A stretch of DNA of 64,000 bases, from positions 186,001 through 250,000 of the forward strand of contig NZ_FOFB01000003.1 in the NCBI RefSeq assembly GCF_900110645.1, given 5' to 3'. Shown one piece after another: positions 54,195 through 62,883 of this stretch (within the stretch, counting starts at the first letter, position 1; the number at the start of each line of letters is the position of its first letter). Source of the DNA: Neolewinella agarilytica (GTDB lineage Bacteria > Bacteroidota > Bacteroidia > Chitinophagales > Saprospiraceae). Position numbers and translations under genes: made by a program. The notes under the pieces were generated by a model. It searched no databases. It worked only from the letters and a program-made list of their open reading frames with translations, and was not told the DNA's origin.

Positions 54195-55433
54195 ATGAAT
54201 TTACCGGCTCGGATGGCTTGGCGATATCTTTTCGCCCGCAAGTCTACCAACGCGATTAACATCATTACCCTCATTGCCGCTACGGGCGTAGCGATTGGGG
54301 CGGCGGCGTTAATTCTTTTATTGAGTGTCTTCAATGGGTTTGAAGACATTTTTCTGGGCCTGTTCAACAACCTTAACCCCGATGTTCGGATCGAAGCCGC
54401 TGAAGGCAAATCCTTTGATCTGGATAAGAGCACACTGGAGTCGCTTTACCGGCTGGACGGTGTAGTGGAAGTTTCTCAGACGCTTGAAGAAACGGCCATT
54501 TTCAGCTATGACGGTAAGCAGAGCGCTGGCCGGATCAAAGGGGTCGATAGCCTTTATCCTTTGATTAATGGTATTGATTCAATGGTGAGAGAAGGTAGCT
54601 ACGACCTTGATTTGCCCGAGAGTAAAAGATTTGGCGCATTGGTGGGTAACCAGTTATCTATCGTACTGGGCGTTGACCCCTTAAATCAGTTTCAGCCACT
54701 AACGGTGTTTATGTCCCGGCCTAAGCCCCGTGGAGGAGGTTTTCTGACAACCGGGCGCAGCTCCTACCTCCGGCGTGAGTTTCAGCCAACGGGTATTATC
54801 CGTAGCCAGGAAGCATTCGAAAACCAGGCGGTCCTGATCAAGATCGAAGAGGCCAGAAAACTGCTAAGTCTCTCTGATTCCACCGTAACTTCTTTAGAGG
54901 TGAAACTGGCTCCGGGTTTTGATATTACGGATACTTACGATCGGATTCAGTCGGTCATGGGGCCTGCCTTCAGTGTTAAAGATCGCTATCAGCAGGAGAA
55001 CAGTATTCTGAAGCTCATGCAGGTAGAGAAGTGGGTAGGTTTTGCAATTGTTTCCCTGATGATGATACTGATCAGTTTCAACCTTGTGGGCGCTCTCTGG
55101 ATGATTGTTTTGGAGAAAAAACGGGACATTACTATTCTGCGGAGCCTGGGGATGACGGCTAAAGACATCCGTACGGTCTTCCTGCGGGTAGGGCTTTTGC
55201 TTTGCAGTATTGGCCTGTTGCTGGGTTTTCTGTTGGCCACGGTGCTTTACGTAATCCAGAAGACGACAGGATTGATCAGCCTTCCGGGCACTTTCATGGA
55301 GGCTTATCCCATTTCATTCCGCTGGATGGATTTTCCGGTGGTTGCCATCACGGTATTGGGCATTGGCCTGTTGGCTTCCGTACTTCCTGCTATCCGTGCA
55401 GGAAAGATTGGGGCAGTGGTTTCCGAAGAGTAG
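54195..55433 (+). CDS. LolC/LolE-like ABC transporter permease
   Basis: 412 residues. Four membrane helices: one at about 22-45, then three at about 275-300, 325-350 and 380-400, with a large periplasmic domain between the first two, the FtsX/MacB/LolC plan. MARMAWRYLFARKS-type start and EKKRDITILRSLGMTAKDIRTVFL are family hallmarks. It likely releases lipoproteins from the inner membrane for LolA. The ATPase gene (lolD) is not in this window. Confidence 0.88.
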   Translation: MNLPARMAWRYLFARKSTNAINIITLIAATGVAIGAAALILLLSVFNGFEDIFLGLFNNLNPDVRIEAAEGKSFDLDKSTLESLYRLDGVVEVSQTLEETAIFSYDGKQSAGRIKGVDSLYPLINGIDSMVREGSYDLDLPESKRFGALVGNQLSIVLGVDPLNQFQPLTVFMSRPKPRGGGFLTTGRSSYLRREFQPTGIIRSQEAFENQAVLIKIEEARKLLSLSDSTVTSLEVKLAPGFDITDTYDRIQSVMGPAFSVKDRYQQENSILKLMQVEKWVGFAIVSLMMILISFNLVGALWMIVLEKKRDITILRSLGMTAKDIRTVFLRVGLLLCSIGLLLGFLLATVLYVIQKTTGLISLPGTFMEAYPISFRWMDFPVVAITVLGIGLLASVLPAIRAGKIGAVVSEE

Positions 55434-55588
55434 CTTTACTTCTTCAAGTCCAGCTAAAACCGAAAGAGTGACCGGGTGGGTTGGCCAGGTTGGGCGCTGC
55501 TGGGGAAATGTACAAAGCAACGGTTAGGCTTACTCGCTCGTCGTTAGGGTGTTTCCGTTAGGATTTTCACTAATACACCCCACCTGCC

Positions 55589-57943
55589 ATGCCTTTTACC
55601 CGCCATCGTTACCCTTTGCTGGTAACTACCCTGCTGTTTTTACTCTTCCCCTGCACCTGCATTCGTGCCCAAAACCCCTCAGGTGGGCAGACAGTAAAAG
55701 GAGTGGTTGTTGATAAAGAGTCTTTACTTCCCCTCATTGCCGCATCCATCTATGTTGTCGGGTCAGAACCTCCTCTGGGCGCAACGACAGACGAGAACGG
55801 TCGCTTCCGGATTGAAAATGTCCCACTTGGCCGGCGCAGCCTGATCATCTCCAGTATTGGTTATGAAGATGGCGTAGTGCAGGAAATTGTGGTTGGTAGT
55901 GGTAAGGAGGTTGACCTGAAAGTACAGCTCACAGAATCTCTGATTGACCTTAGTACAATAGAAGTAGTCACTACCCGCCTGAATGGTACCCCAAACGACG
56001 AAATGGCTACTGTTTCGGCACAATCATTCAGTGTGGAACAGACCAAACGCTATGCTGCGGCCATCAATGACCCGGCAAGAATGGCCTTGTCTTTCGCAGG
56101 CGTTGCTTCCGGTGATGATGAGTCTAATGAAATTATTATCCGGGGTAATAGTCCCCGGGGACTGCTTTGGCGAATGGAAGGCATTGAAATACCCAACCCT
56201 AATCACTTCAGTGAAGAGGGCGCCAGTGGTGGAGGCATCAGCGCGCTCAGCGTCAACGTACTGGCCAATAGCGACTTCTATACCGGTGCCTTTCCGGCAC
56301 AGTACGGTAATGCCAGTTCCGGCGTATTTGATCTGCGTTTGCGAGAGGGAAATAGCGACAAACGGGAGTATGCCTTTCAAGCGGGTGTTCTGGGGATTGA
56401 TGTAGCAGCTGAAGGGCCAATCGGGCCGAAGGGAGGTGCTTCTTATCTGGCGAACTATCGTTATTCTACCCTGGCTGTTCTGGAGAGTTTTGGGGTGACC
56501 ATAACCGGAGAGGGGAGTAGGACGACTTTCCAGGACGCTACTTTTAAGCTTCATTTTCCGAATAAGAAAGGCGGCTATTTGTCCGTATGGGGGCTGGGAG
56601 GCATCAGTGGTGACCGGTTTCAACTGGAGGGAGACCCGGAAACATCAAGCTTCCAATCTAATCGGGGCGTTGTGGGGGTGAACTATTTTCACCGGCTGAG
56701 TGAAAAGAGCTATCTCGAAAGCATCGTCAGTTACTCCGCTACGCGCAGTGACGACGATTATAATAGTGGGCGGGGCTTTGTGTTTGATGATCGCTTCGTG
56801 AACCGGGCGCTGAGAGGAAGTCTGCGCTACAACCAAAAGGTAAACGCCCGGCAAACCTTCCAGGCAGGAATAATCGGTCATCAGCTTGGCTATGAATTGC
56901 TGGAAGAAATCGTGAGTAACGGAGAGCGAACGACTAATTTATCTCAGGATGGAAACACCTATTTCTTACAGGGCTACGCGCAGTATAAATACCGACTTGG
57001 AACAAACGTGACGGCTACCGGCGGAATTCATGCCAGCTACTTTGGGCTGGAGGGGCAACAGAGCGTGGAGCCACGTCTCGGGCTACGATGGAATTATAAG
57101 CCAGGCCATTCTGTTAATTTCGGGGCGGGCCTGCATAGTCGACTGGAAGCGCTCTCCGTCTATCTGGCTGAGGTGGAACAGCCCGACGGTAGCAGGCAAC
57201 GTCTTAACCGGGGATTACCCCTTCAGCAGGCCGCTCACCTGGTGGTGGGGCATAATTGGAGGTTCCACAAAAACTGGCGCTGGAAGGTGGAAGCTTACTA
57301 TCAGGAGATTAGTAAAGTCGCAATTGCAACGGCAGAGGTTACGGATCCGTATGGTGTGACGGAGTCATCCATCAATTTCTCTGATGGCTTTGAGACTGCG
57401 GAGCTTGCCCCGGACGGAACGGGGCGCAACTTTGGTGTCGAAAGCACCGTAGAGCGATTCTTTACCGGCGGGTGGTACGCGCTGGCGGCGACCTCTCTTT
57501 TTCGTTCGCGCTATACTCCCAGGGATGGAATTGAGCGACCAACCCGGTTTGCGTCAGACTTTGTGCAGACTGTACTGGCGGGTAAGGAATGGACCATCGG
57601 TAAGCAAAAGATCAACACCATTGGCCTGAACCTGCGGCTGAGTTGGTCCGGCAATAACCGCGAAGCGCCCATCGATCTGGCAGCGTCCCGGGCCGCAGGG
57701 AATACCGTCAGAGACTGGGCCAATAACTATGGATACAGTCTGCCAAATTACTTCCGCTTTGATACGGGCATCCGTTATCGGAAAAACAAAGGGAGTCGGA
57801 GTTGGGTACTCTCGTTGGATATTCAGAATGTGACGAACAGAGACAATGTCTTCCGGCAATTTTACAACCCCCGGCTTGATCAAGTCAGCTCCCTGACTCA
57901 ACTGGGGTTGATCCCGATCATTAACTACCGGCTGGAGTTTTAG
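55589..57943 (+). CDS. TonB-dependent receptor with CarboxypepD_reg-like domain
   Basis: 784 residues. Signal peptide to about residue 26 (CIRAQ), then a carboxypeptidase-regulatory-like domain at about 33-115 (VKGVVVDKESLLPLIAASIYVVG, GRFRIENVPLGRRSLIISSIGYE). The plug follows (PARMALSFAGVASGDDESNEIIIRGNSPRGLLWRMEGIEIPNPNHF), then a beta-barrel ending in an aromatic residue (NYRLEF). It imports a nutrient or acts with a partner lipoprotein; no SusD-like gene is adjacent, so glycan uptake is not indicated. A weaker copy of the dispersed DNA motif lies at 55652-55670, inside the signal-peptide region. Confidence 0.92.
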   Translation: MPFTRHRYPLLVTTLLFLLFPCTCIRAQNPSGGQTVKGVVVDKESLLPLIAASIYVVGSEPPLGATTDENGRFRIENVPLGRRSLIISSIGYEDGVVQEIVVGSGKEVDLKVQLTESLIDLSTIEVVTTRLNGTPNDEMATVSAQSFSVEQTKRYAAAINDPARMALSFAGVASGDDESNEIIIRGNSPRGLLWRMEGIEIPNPNHFSEEGASGGGISALSVNVLANSDFYTGAFPAQYGNASSGVFDLRLREGNSDKREYAFQAGVLGIDVAAEGPIGPKGGASYLANYRYSTLAVLESFGVTITGEGSRTTFQDATFKLHFPNKKGGYLSVWGLGGISGDRFQLEGDPETSSFQSNRGVVGVNYFHRLSEKSYLESIVSYSATRSDDDYNSGRGFVFDDRFVNRALRGSLRYNQKVNARQTFQAGIIGHQLGYELLEEIVSNGERTTNLSQDGNTYFLQGYAQYKYRLGTNVTATGGIHASYFGLEGQQSVEPRLGLRWNYKPGHSVNFGAGLHSRLEALSVYLAEVEQPDGSRQRLNRGLPLQQAAHLVVGHNWRFHKNWRWKVEAYYQEISKVAIATAEVTDPYGVTESSINFSDGFETAELAPDGTGRNFGVESTVERFFTGGWYALAATSLFRSRYTPRDGIERPTRFASDFVQTVLAGKEWTIGKQKINTIGLNLRLSWSGNNREAPIDLAASRAAGNTVRDWANNYGYSLPNYFRFDTGIRYRKNKGSRSWVLSLDIQNVTNRDNVFRQFYNPRLDQVSSLTQLGLIPIINYRLEF
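55652..55670 (+). repeat. Dispersed TGCACCTGCG motif (weak copy), in the TonB receptor gene
   Basis: TGCACCTGCATTCGTGCCC, matching the first nine bases and diverging after; read as CTCIRA in the signal peptide. Confidence 0.4.
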
Positions 57944-57977
57944 GAGCTTGCTGAAATAGTAGCGTGGATATAATACA

Positions 57978-58038
57978 AAAGCGACCTGCCATCAGGATTC
58001 AGGCTATGGTAGCGCCGGATACTGGTGGCAGGTCGCTT
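57978..58038. terminator. Long hairpin between convergent genes
   Basis: AAGCGACCTGCCA and TGGCAGGTCGCTT pair perfectly, extended by CCATCAG/CTGGTGG, around a ~27-base loop. On the minus strand TTTT follows. It probably ends both the receptor and the desaturase transcripts. Confidence 0.75.
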
Positions 58039-58084
58039 AAGTTCCTGTTGAAAGGAATAAAGGCCTGATGGGGCAGATGAAAAA

Positions 58085-59137
58085 TCAGGCAGCCGTCATG
58101 CCTGCTTCTCCGCGGTAAAACTCACGGAAGCTGATCATACGTTGCTTTTCCTCATCCCAAAGCTTGTTGAACATCATGGGGAGGCTCTCAAAGAAAGAGA
58201 TCTTGGTTACGTAGCGCTGTAGTACGGGGTTCTCCTTTGCACAACGGCGAAGGTTGTAGTTAGGAATACGGCTGCTGAGGTGGTGAATATGGTGGTAGCC
58301 AATATTACCCGTCAGGAAGTGTAGTACCCTTGGTAGCTTATAAAAGGTAGCTCCTTTGATGGCTGCGGCGAGGTAGTCCCAATTCTTAGTCCACTGCATA
58401 TAAGTGTGCTCGTGCTGGTGCTGTACGTAGAAGAACCAGAAAGCAATAATGCCGAAGAAGAAAATGATGGAGCCCTGTACGATCAGGAAGGCTTTCCAGC
58501 CAAGCAGGAAGCCCAGGCCTACGTAAACCAGTCCGATCAAAATATTATTGATGTGCTGTTTGCGGTGAATGGGGTTCCAGCCTTCAAAGCTGATCCGTGG
58601 AATACGGAGTACAACCCCAAGGTAGATGACCGGTACGATCATGAATAGAACTACGGGAGAGCGGAACAAGCGGTACTTAAAGCGGCCCCATTTAGAAAGT
58701 TCCCGGTATTCATCAACGGTAAGGAAGTCGATATCGCCGATGTCCCGATGCTCTAATTGGCCGGTATGGCCATGGTGATAGCTATGCACCCGGGCCCAAT
58801 AGGTGTAGGGGATGGAGCTGAAAAAGGAACAAACGAAACCAATGACATCGTTGACCTTACGCTTTTTCAGAAAAGAGTAGTGGCCGCAATCATGCTGAAT
58901 GATGAAGATACGGACCAGGAAAAAGGCATTAAGCGCACCAAGAGCGAGCGTAAGCCAGATAGAGTAATCTACGCTGAAGTACATAGCAATCCACAGGGCA
59001 ACAAAAGGCCCGAAGCTGCTGAATAACTGGCCAATGGCGCGACCAGTGTCCGCTTTTTGATATTTGGCGACGATTGATTTCCAGTTCCGAAGACCCTGGT
59101 TAATCTCTTCTGCACCTGTCTTGATGGAGTTCTCCAC
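58085..59137 (-). CDS. Membrane fatty acid desaturase
   Basis: 350 residues, about four membrane helices. Three histidine boxes bind a di-iron centre: QHDCGHYSF, HSYHHGHTG and GYHHIHHLS. It inserts a double bond into membrane lipid acyl chains, using ferredoxin- or cytochrome-type electron donors. TATCTTGCGG at about 59198 on the minus strand resembles the local -7 box. Confidence 0.9.
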   Translation of the reverse strand: MENSIKTGAEEINQGLRNWKSIVAKYQKADTGRAIGQLFSSFGPFVALWIAMYFSVDYSIWLTLALGALNAFFLVRIFIIQHDCGHYSFLKKRKVNDVIGFVCSFFSSIPYTYWARVHSYHHGHTGQLEHRDIGDIDFLTVDEYRELSKWGRFKYRLFRSPVVLFMIVPVIYLGVVLRIPRISFEGWNPIHRKQHINNILIGLVYVGLGFLLGWKAFLIVQGSIIFFFGIIAFWFFYVQHQHEHTYMQWTKNWDYLAAAIKGATFYKLPRVLHFLTGNIGYHHIHHLSSRIPNYNLRRCAKENPVLQRYVTKISFFESLPMMFNKLWDEEKQRMISFREFYRGEAGMTAA

Positions 59138-59256
59138 GCTTTGGATAGTTTTGAGTATGAATGGTTAAGGTAGCCTAGGTGTAATTCAAAAACACCGCAA
59201 GATACAACTACACTACGGCACCTTCCAACTGATTGTTGTGCCTGAAACAAAATAGT

Positions 59257-59293
59257 GACCCCGGAATGACGGACAAACCATCATTCCGGGGTC
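59257..59293 (-). terminator. Terminator of the Spy-like gene
   Basis: GACCCCGGAATGA pairs perfectly with TCATTCCGGGGTC across an 11-base loop, followed on the minus strand by ACTATTTTGTTTC, 29 bp after the stop. Confidence 0.8.
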
Positions 59294-59321
59294 GGAAATT
59301 AAGGCAAAGGAGACTTGATGG

Positions 59322-60206
59322 CTAAGACTTCATCAGCAAAAAGCCAACTGCTTTCCTTCCTTGTCCCTTTTCTTTGGAAGCGTCAGGAGCGTCTGCACGG
59401 TGAGAACCGCCTCGCTTACCTTTCTTTCCTTTTGCAGCTCTGCCCTTGCCTTTTGCCATGCCTTCCGGGAGGTAAGATTCGACCACATCTCGCTTCTGCT
59501 GTTCCCACTTTTTCATTTGTGGAGCTAACTTTTCCCGGATGCGTGCCATTTCTTCCGCGTACTTATCAGCAAGTGCCTGGGCTTCAGCAATGTCAGCTTT
59601 GTGGGCTTCTTTCCACTCAGTTACCGCCGCTTTGTGAGCTTCCCGGTCCGGGCGATCTGCCTGGTTTCCCCGGTCAGGACGCTGGCCTCTTGTGCCTTTC
59701 TCTCTTTTCTGTACCATTGGATTAGTGGCGTACACCGCACGCAGCCGATCAATAGCCACCTTGTCCTCTTCGCTGATGAACTGGTCCAGCTGGCCGCGGG
59801 CAGCGGAAACTACCTGCCGGGCTTCTTCCTGTATCTTTTTGAGGTCAGCTTTAAGCGCTTCTCTATCTACGTTAGCCATGGCTTCCTTGCGGGCTTCCTT
59901 AAGTTCGGTAAGCTTAGTACGCTGCTCCGGAGTAAGGATGCTTTCCATCTCGGTGCGGGATTCTTCCCGTAGCTTTTTCATTTCTTCCCGGCTGGGACGT
60001 TGCTCGGGGTTAGCCTTGCGGAGAGCCTCCATTTTTTTTCGATCTTCCTGGCGCAGCTCCTTTAATTTTTGCTGCTGTTCCGCCGTCAGCTCAAGCTCGG
60101 CAAAGGGAACTTTCGCCTCGCCACCTTTTCCATGGCGTTCCTGAGCACTTAAGGCTGTTGTGACCAATAGGAGTAACATGGTCGTGATCATCATCAATTT
60201 ACGCAT
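59322..60206 (-). CDS. Spy/CpxP-like periplasmic protein with long basic tail
   Basis: 294 residues. Signal peptide ends ALSAQ at about 21. Two LTxxQ-type motifs (LTAEQQQKLKELRQEDRKKM and LTPEQRTKLTELKEARKEAM) are typical of Spy/CpxP chaperones. The rest is helical and highly charged, ending in a Lys/Gly-rich tail (GKGRAAKGKKGKRGG). It is longer than Spy (~160) and Lys/Arg-rich, so surface or lipid binding is possible. Expression under envelope stress is inferred from the family. Confidence 0.75.
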   Translation of the reverse strand: MRKLMMITTMLLLLVTTALSAQERHGKGGEAKVPFAELELTAEQQQKLKELRQEDRKKMEALRKANPEQRPSREEMKKLREESRTEMESILTPEQRTKLTELKEARKEAMANVDREALKADLKKIQEEARQVVSAARGQLDQFISEEDKVAIDRLRAVYATNPMVQKREKGTRGQRPDRGNQADRPDREAHKAAVTEWKEAHKADIAEAQALADKYAEEMARIREKLAPQMKKWEQQKRDVVESYLPEGMAKGKGRAAKGKKGKRGGSHRADAPDASKEKGQGRKAVGFLLMKS

Positions 60207-60256
60207 AACATCTTTATTTATGGTTCGATGATTGGACGGTACAAAAGCTCAGGCGT

Positions 60257-61456
60257 TTAATCGAAGGCAAATAATTTTTTCATCTTGTCGAAAATAGCAG
60301 TGTTCTCAAAGATGCCGGAAAAATGCTCTGACCCCGGCCCGTAAGCAAAGACAGGAATAAGGTCTGCCGTATGGTAATCAGAAGTAAAAGCCCCGTCGAT
60401 ATTGTTGAGGGAAGAACCGTTTTGGATGGCGTAACCGCCGGTCTCATGATCCGCCGTTACGATTACCAGGGTCTCTCCATCAGCTTTGGCAAACTTAAGA
60501 ACTTCACCAATTGCCTCGTTGAATTCAAGCATCTCCGAAATGATATATTCGCTGTCATTAGCATGACCTCCCCAGTCAATCTGTGCACCCTCGATCATCA
60601 GGAAGAAGCCCTTGTTATTACGGTCGCGCTTGTCCAGAAAATCCGGAGCAATTTTGACAGCAGGCAGCAGGTAGTCTCTGCCCTGAGCAACGGGAAGGGG
60701 CTCTCCGTCAGCGGTGAGGTATGCATAGTTTCTGGCGGGATCCGGCCGAAGGTCCTTAGCGTCCTTTTCCACAAAATTGTCAACTACGTAGTTACGCTTC
60801 TCCAGCTCTTTGGTCAGTTTTCGGTCGTCGCTTTTGCGCCGGTCAAAGAATTTAGCCCCACCACCAATTAAAAGGTCAACTTCCGTTTTAAGAAAATCGG
60901 TAGCAATCTCTTCATAGTTTTTCCGCTGGCGGTTGTGGGCAACGAAGCTGGCGGGAGTAGCATGAACGATTGAACAGGTGGCAACCAGTCCGGTGGGCAA
61001 ACCGGCCGCTTCTGCCAACTCAAGAATGGTGACTACCGGCATCGTATCCATTCCTACACCAACAGCACCATTATAGGTCTTTACGCCAGCACTGAAGGCC
61101 GTCGCTCCAGCAGCGGAGTCCGTGATCAGGTTGTCTCCGCTGTAGGACTTATGCAGGCCAACTACCGGAAACTGCTCCAGGTTCAACTTATTATTGTTGC
61201 TGTACATCCCGGCGGAAATTTGGGTCACTCCCATGCCATCACCGATCATCAGGATGATGTTTTTCGGCCTGCGGGCTTTTGCGGCCGTTTCAACCTGCGG
61301 AGTATTGGGCGCAACCGCAGGTGCAGTGTCCGGCTCAGCGGGCAGTGTGGATGCATCCGTTCGGCCGGCTGCCGGCAATGTGTCCTGCGGAACGGGAGGG
61401 CAGGCGGTCAACAGCAGGCAAAAAACGGACAGTAGCGGGAAGACTCTTTTATTCAT
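60257..61456 (-). CDS. Alkaline phosphatase (lipoprotein)
   Basis: 399 residues from the ATG at 61456, which gives a lipoprotein signal (MNKRVFPLLSVFCLLLTAC). A longer start at 61549 is rejected because it buries this signal. The metal site and nucleophile are IILMIGDGMG and NLITDSAAGATAF (Ser). Other ligands are in VHATPASFVAHN, FLMIEGAQIDWGGHAND and IVTADHETGGYA. A linker at about 38-50 contains the dispersed motif (APAVAP). It hydrolyses phosphomonoesters at the cell surface or periplasm. Confidence 0.93.
   Translation of the reverse strand: MNKRVFPLLSVFCLLLTACPPVPQDTLPAAGRTDASTLPAEPDTAPAVAPNTPQVETAAKARRPKNIILMIGDGMGVTQISAGMYSNNNKLNLEQFPVVGLHKSYSGDNLITDSAAGATAFSAGVKTYNGAVGVGMDTMPVVTILELAEAAGLPTGLVATCSIVHATPASFVAHNRQRKNYEEIATDFLKTEVDLLIGGGAKFFDRRKSDDRKLTKELEKRNYVVDNFVEKDAKDLRPDPARNYAYLTADGEPLPVAQGRDYLLPAVKIAPDFLDKRDRNNKGFFLMIEGAQIDWGGHANDSEYIISEMLEFNEAIGEVLKFAKADGETLVIVTADHETGGYAIQNGSSLNNIDGAFTSDYHTADLIPVFAYGPGSEHFSGIFENTAIFDKMKKLFAFD
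61307..61325 (-). repeat. Dispersed TGCACCTGCG motif, in the alkaline phosphatase gene
   Basis: Minus-strand TGCACCTGCGGTTGCGCCC, the same bases as the copy at 1476, read as APAVAPN in a linker. Confidence 0.6.
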
Positions 61457-61508
61457 GGCGGCAAGATACGGAGGGTGCATCCTTATTAAGGTTAAGGGAA
61501 GGTAAACT

Positions 61509-62606
61509 TCAGCAGCATAGCCGGTACCGGTGCCCGGGTAATGCTGCAATGATTCCTTTCATTTCCAACATCAGTAAGGTGCCGGCCAGCTTGGCTGGCG
61601 GCTCCCGAAGGAGTTGGTGGAGCTCGTCAATTTCTACCCCCTCACGGTCCCGTAAATGGGCAACGACCGCCTGCTCCGCCGGTTCAAGATCATCAAAAAG
61701 GCGGCGCTGCCGCCCGGGGGCAACGCCCTTCCAGCCGAGGAGGTCGACGACGTCCTGCCCCGCCTCAATCAGATGGGCCTTACCATTTTTGACGAGCAGG
61801 TTACAACCTTCCGTCAGGGGGTCTCCGCCCCGTCCGGGGCAGGCGCCAACATGGCGACCCAACTCATGAGCCATCCGGGCTGTAATCATGGAACCGCCTC
61901 TGGCGGCAGATTCTACCACAACGGTTATGTCAGACAGCATAGCGACCACCCGGTTGCGGGCCGGAAAGTGATCCTTCTCCGGCTTCATCCAAAAAGGATA
62001 GGCGGTAAGCACACCTCCGCCACCCTCCGCCAGTTGCCGGGCCGTTTTGGCGTGTGCTGAGGGGTAGATGTGGCCAAAACCACTGCCCATTACCGCCAGG
62101 GTAGGTAAGCCCGCTTGTAAGGAGCGGCGGTGAGCGTATATGTCTACTCCGTAGGCAAGGCCGCTAACGATCAGGGGGTTAAAATCCACCATCGGGTCAA
62201 TCAGACGATCTACTTGCCGGGCACCGGCTGAGCTCATTTCCCGGGTGCCGACAATGCCGACAGTACGAGGGTTGTTCAAATCAGCGGCACCAGCGTAGTA
62301 AAGAATGGGCTGAGCGCCGGTGAAGGCCTTTAAGCGGCTGGGAAAATCATCATCAAGACAGCAGAGGATGCGAATGTCGTAGCGCTCGGCGTGCTCCAGA
62401 ATGGCCTGGGCTTCCCGCTCGTGTCGCTCGCCGGCGAAGCTGGCGGCCGTTCGTTCGGCAATGCCGTCCACCGCACACAGCTCCTGCGTTCGCGCCCGGA
62501 AAACCTCTTCGGCTGTTCCAAAATGATGAATTAATGCCCGAAACAATTTCGGCCCGATATTGGGCACACGGCTAAGGGCTACCCGGGAGAATGTATCCGG
62601 ATGCAT
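61509..62606 (-). CDS. dprA: DNA-processing protein DprA
   Basis: 365 residues from the ATG at 62606 (MHPDTFSRVALSRVPNIGPKLFRAL). The region upstream in frame lacks family similarity. The Rossmann-like SMF domain is clear: VGTREMSSAGARQVDRL, IVSGLAYGVDIYAHRRSL, LAVMGSGFGHIYPSAHAKTARQLAEGGGG, and ARNRVVAMLSDITVVVESAARGGSMITARMAHELGR. A winged-helix C-terminus follows (REGVEIDELHQLLREPPAKLAGTLLMLEMKGII). It loads RecA onto incoming ssDNA in natural transformation. This makes the DNA-uptake hypothesis for the dispersed motif worth testing. Confidence 0.95.
   Translation of the reverse strand: MHPDTFSRVALSRVPNIGPKLFRALIHHFGTAEEVFRARTQELCAVDGIAERTAASFAGERHEREAQAILEHAERYDIRILCCLDDDFPSRLKAFTGAQPILYYAGAADLNNPRTVGIVGTREMSSAGARQVDRLIDPMVDFNPLIVSGLAYGVDIYAHRRSLQAGLPTLAVMGSGFGHIYPSAHAKTARQLAEGGGGVLTAYPFWMKPEKDHFPARNRVVAMLSDITVVVESAARGGSMITARMAHELGRHVGACPGRGGDPLTEGCNLLVKNGKAHLIEAGQDVVDLLGWKGVAPGRQRRLFDDLEPAEQAVVAHLRDREGVEIDELHQLLREPPAKLAGTLLMLEMKGIIAALPGHRYRLCC
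62479..62497 (+). repeat. Dispersed TGCACCTGCG motif variant, in dprA
   Basis: AGCTCCTGCGTTCGCGCCC on the strand opposite to the gene, read in dprA as RARTQE. Confidence 0.4.
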
Positions 62607-62787
62607 ATGATATTTCTTATTGTAAGAAAGAAAATGCCGTGAAAAGGTAATTAAAGGATGGGAGGGCTTAGAAAAGTTTGAACTTGCGCACGACAAAACA
62701 AATGTACGAAAAAGCAACAACATCTATTGCTGAGACAATAAAATTCTGTTAAGTCCGTAAATTTCGGAGCCTGACCGAAGGAAATGG

Positions 62788-62795
62788 TATATTTG
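62788..62795 (+). promoter_or_regulatory. Putative -7 box of the peroxidase gene
   Basis: TATATTTG, 88 bases before the start at 62884. Confidence 0.4.
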
Positions 62796-62883
62796 TGCGT
62801 CTTTAAAAGGTAACTTTTCGACTTTGTAGCGTCTATACCATACGTCTTTCCATCCCCACTGAACAGTTTGAATTGTAATCTCG

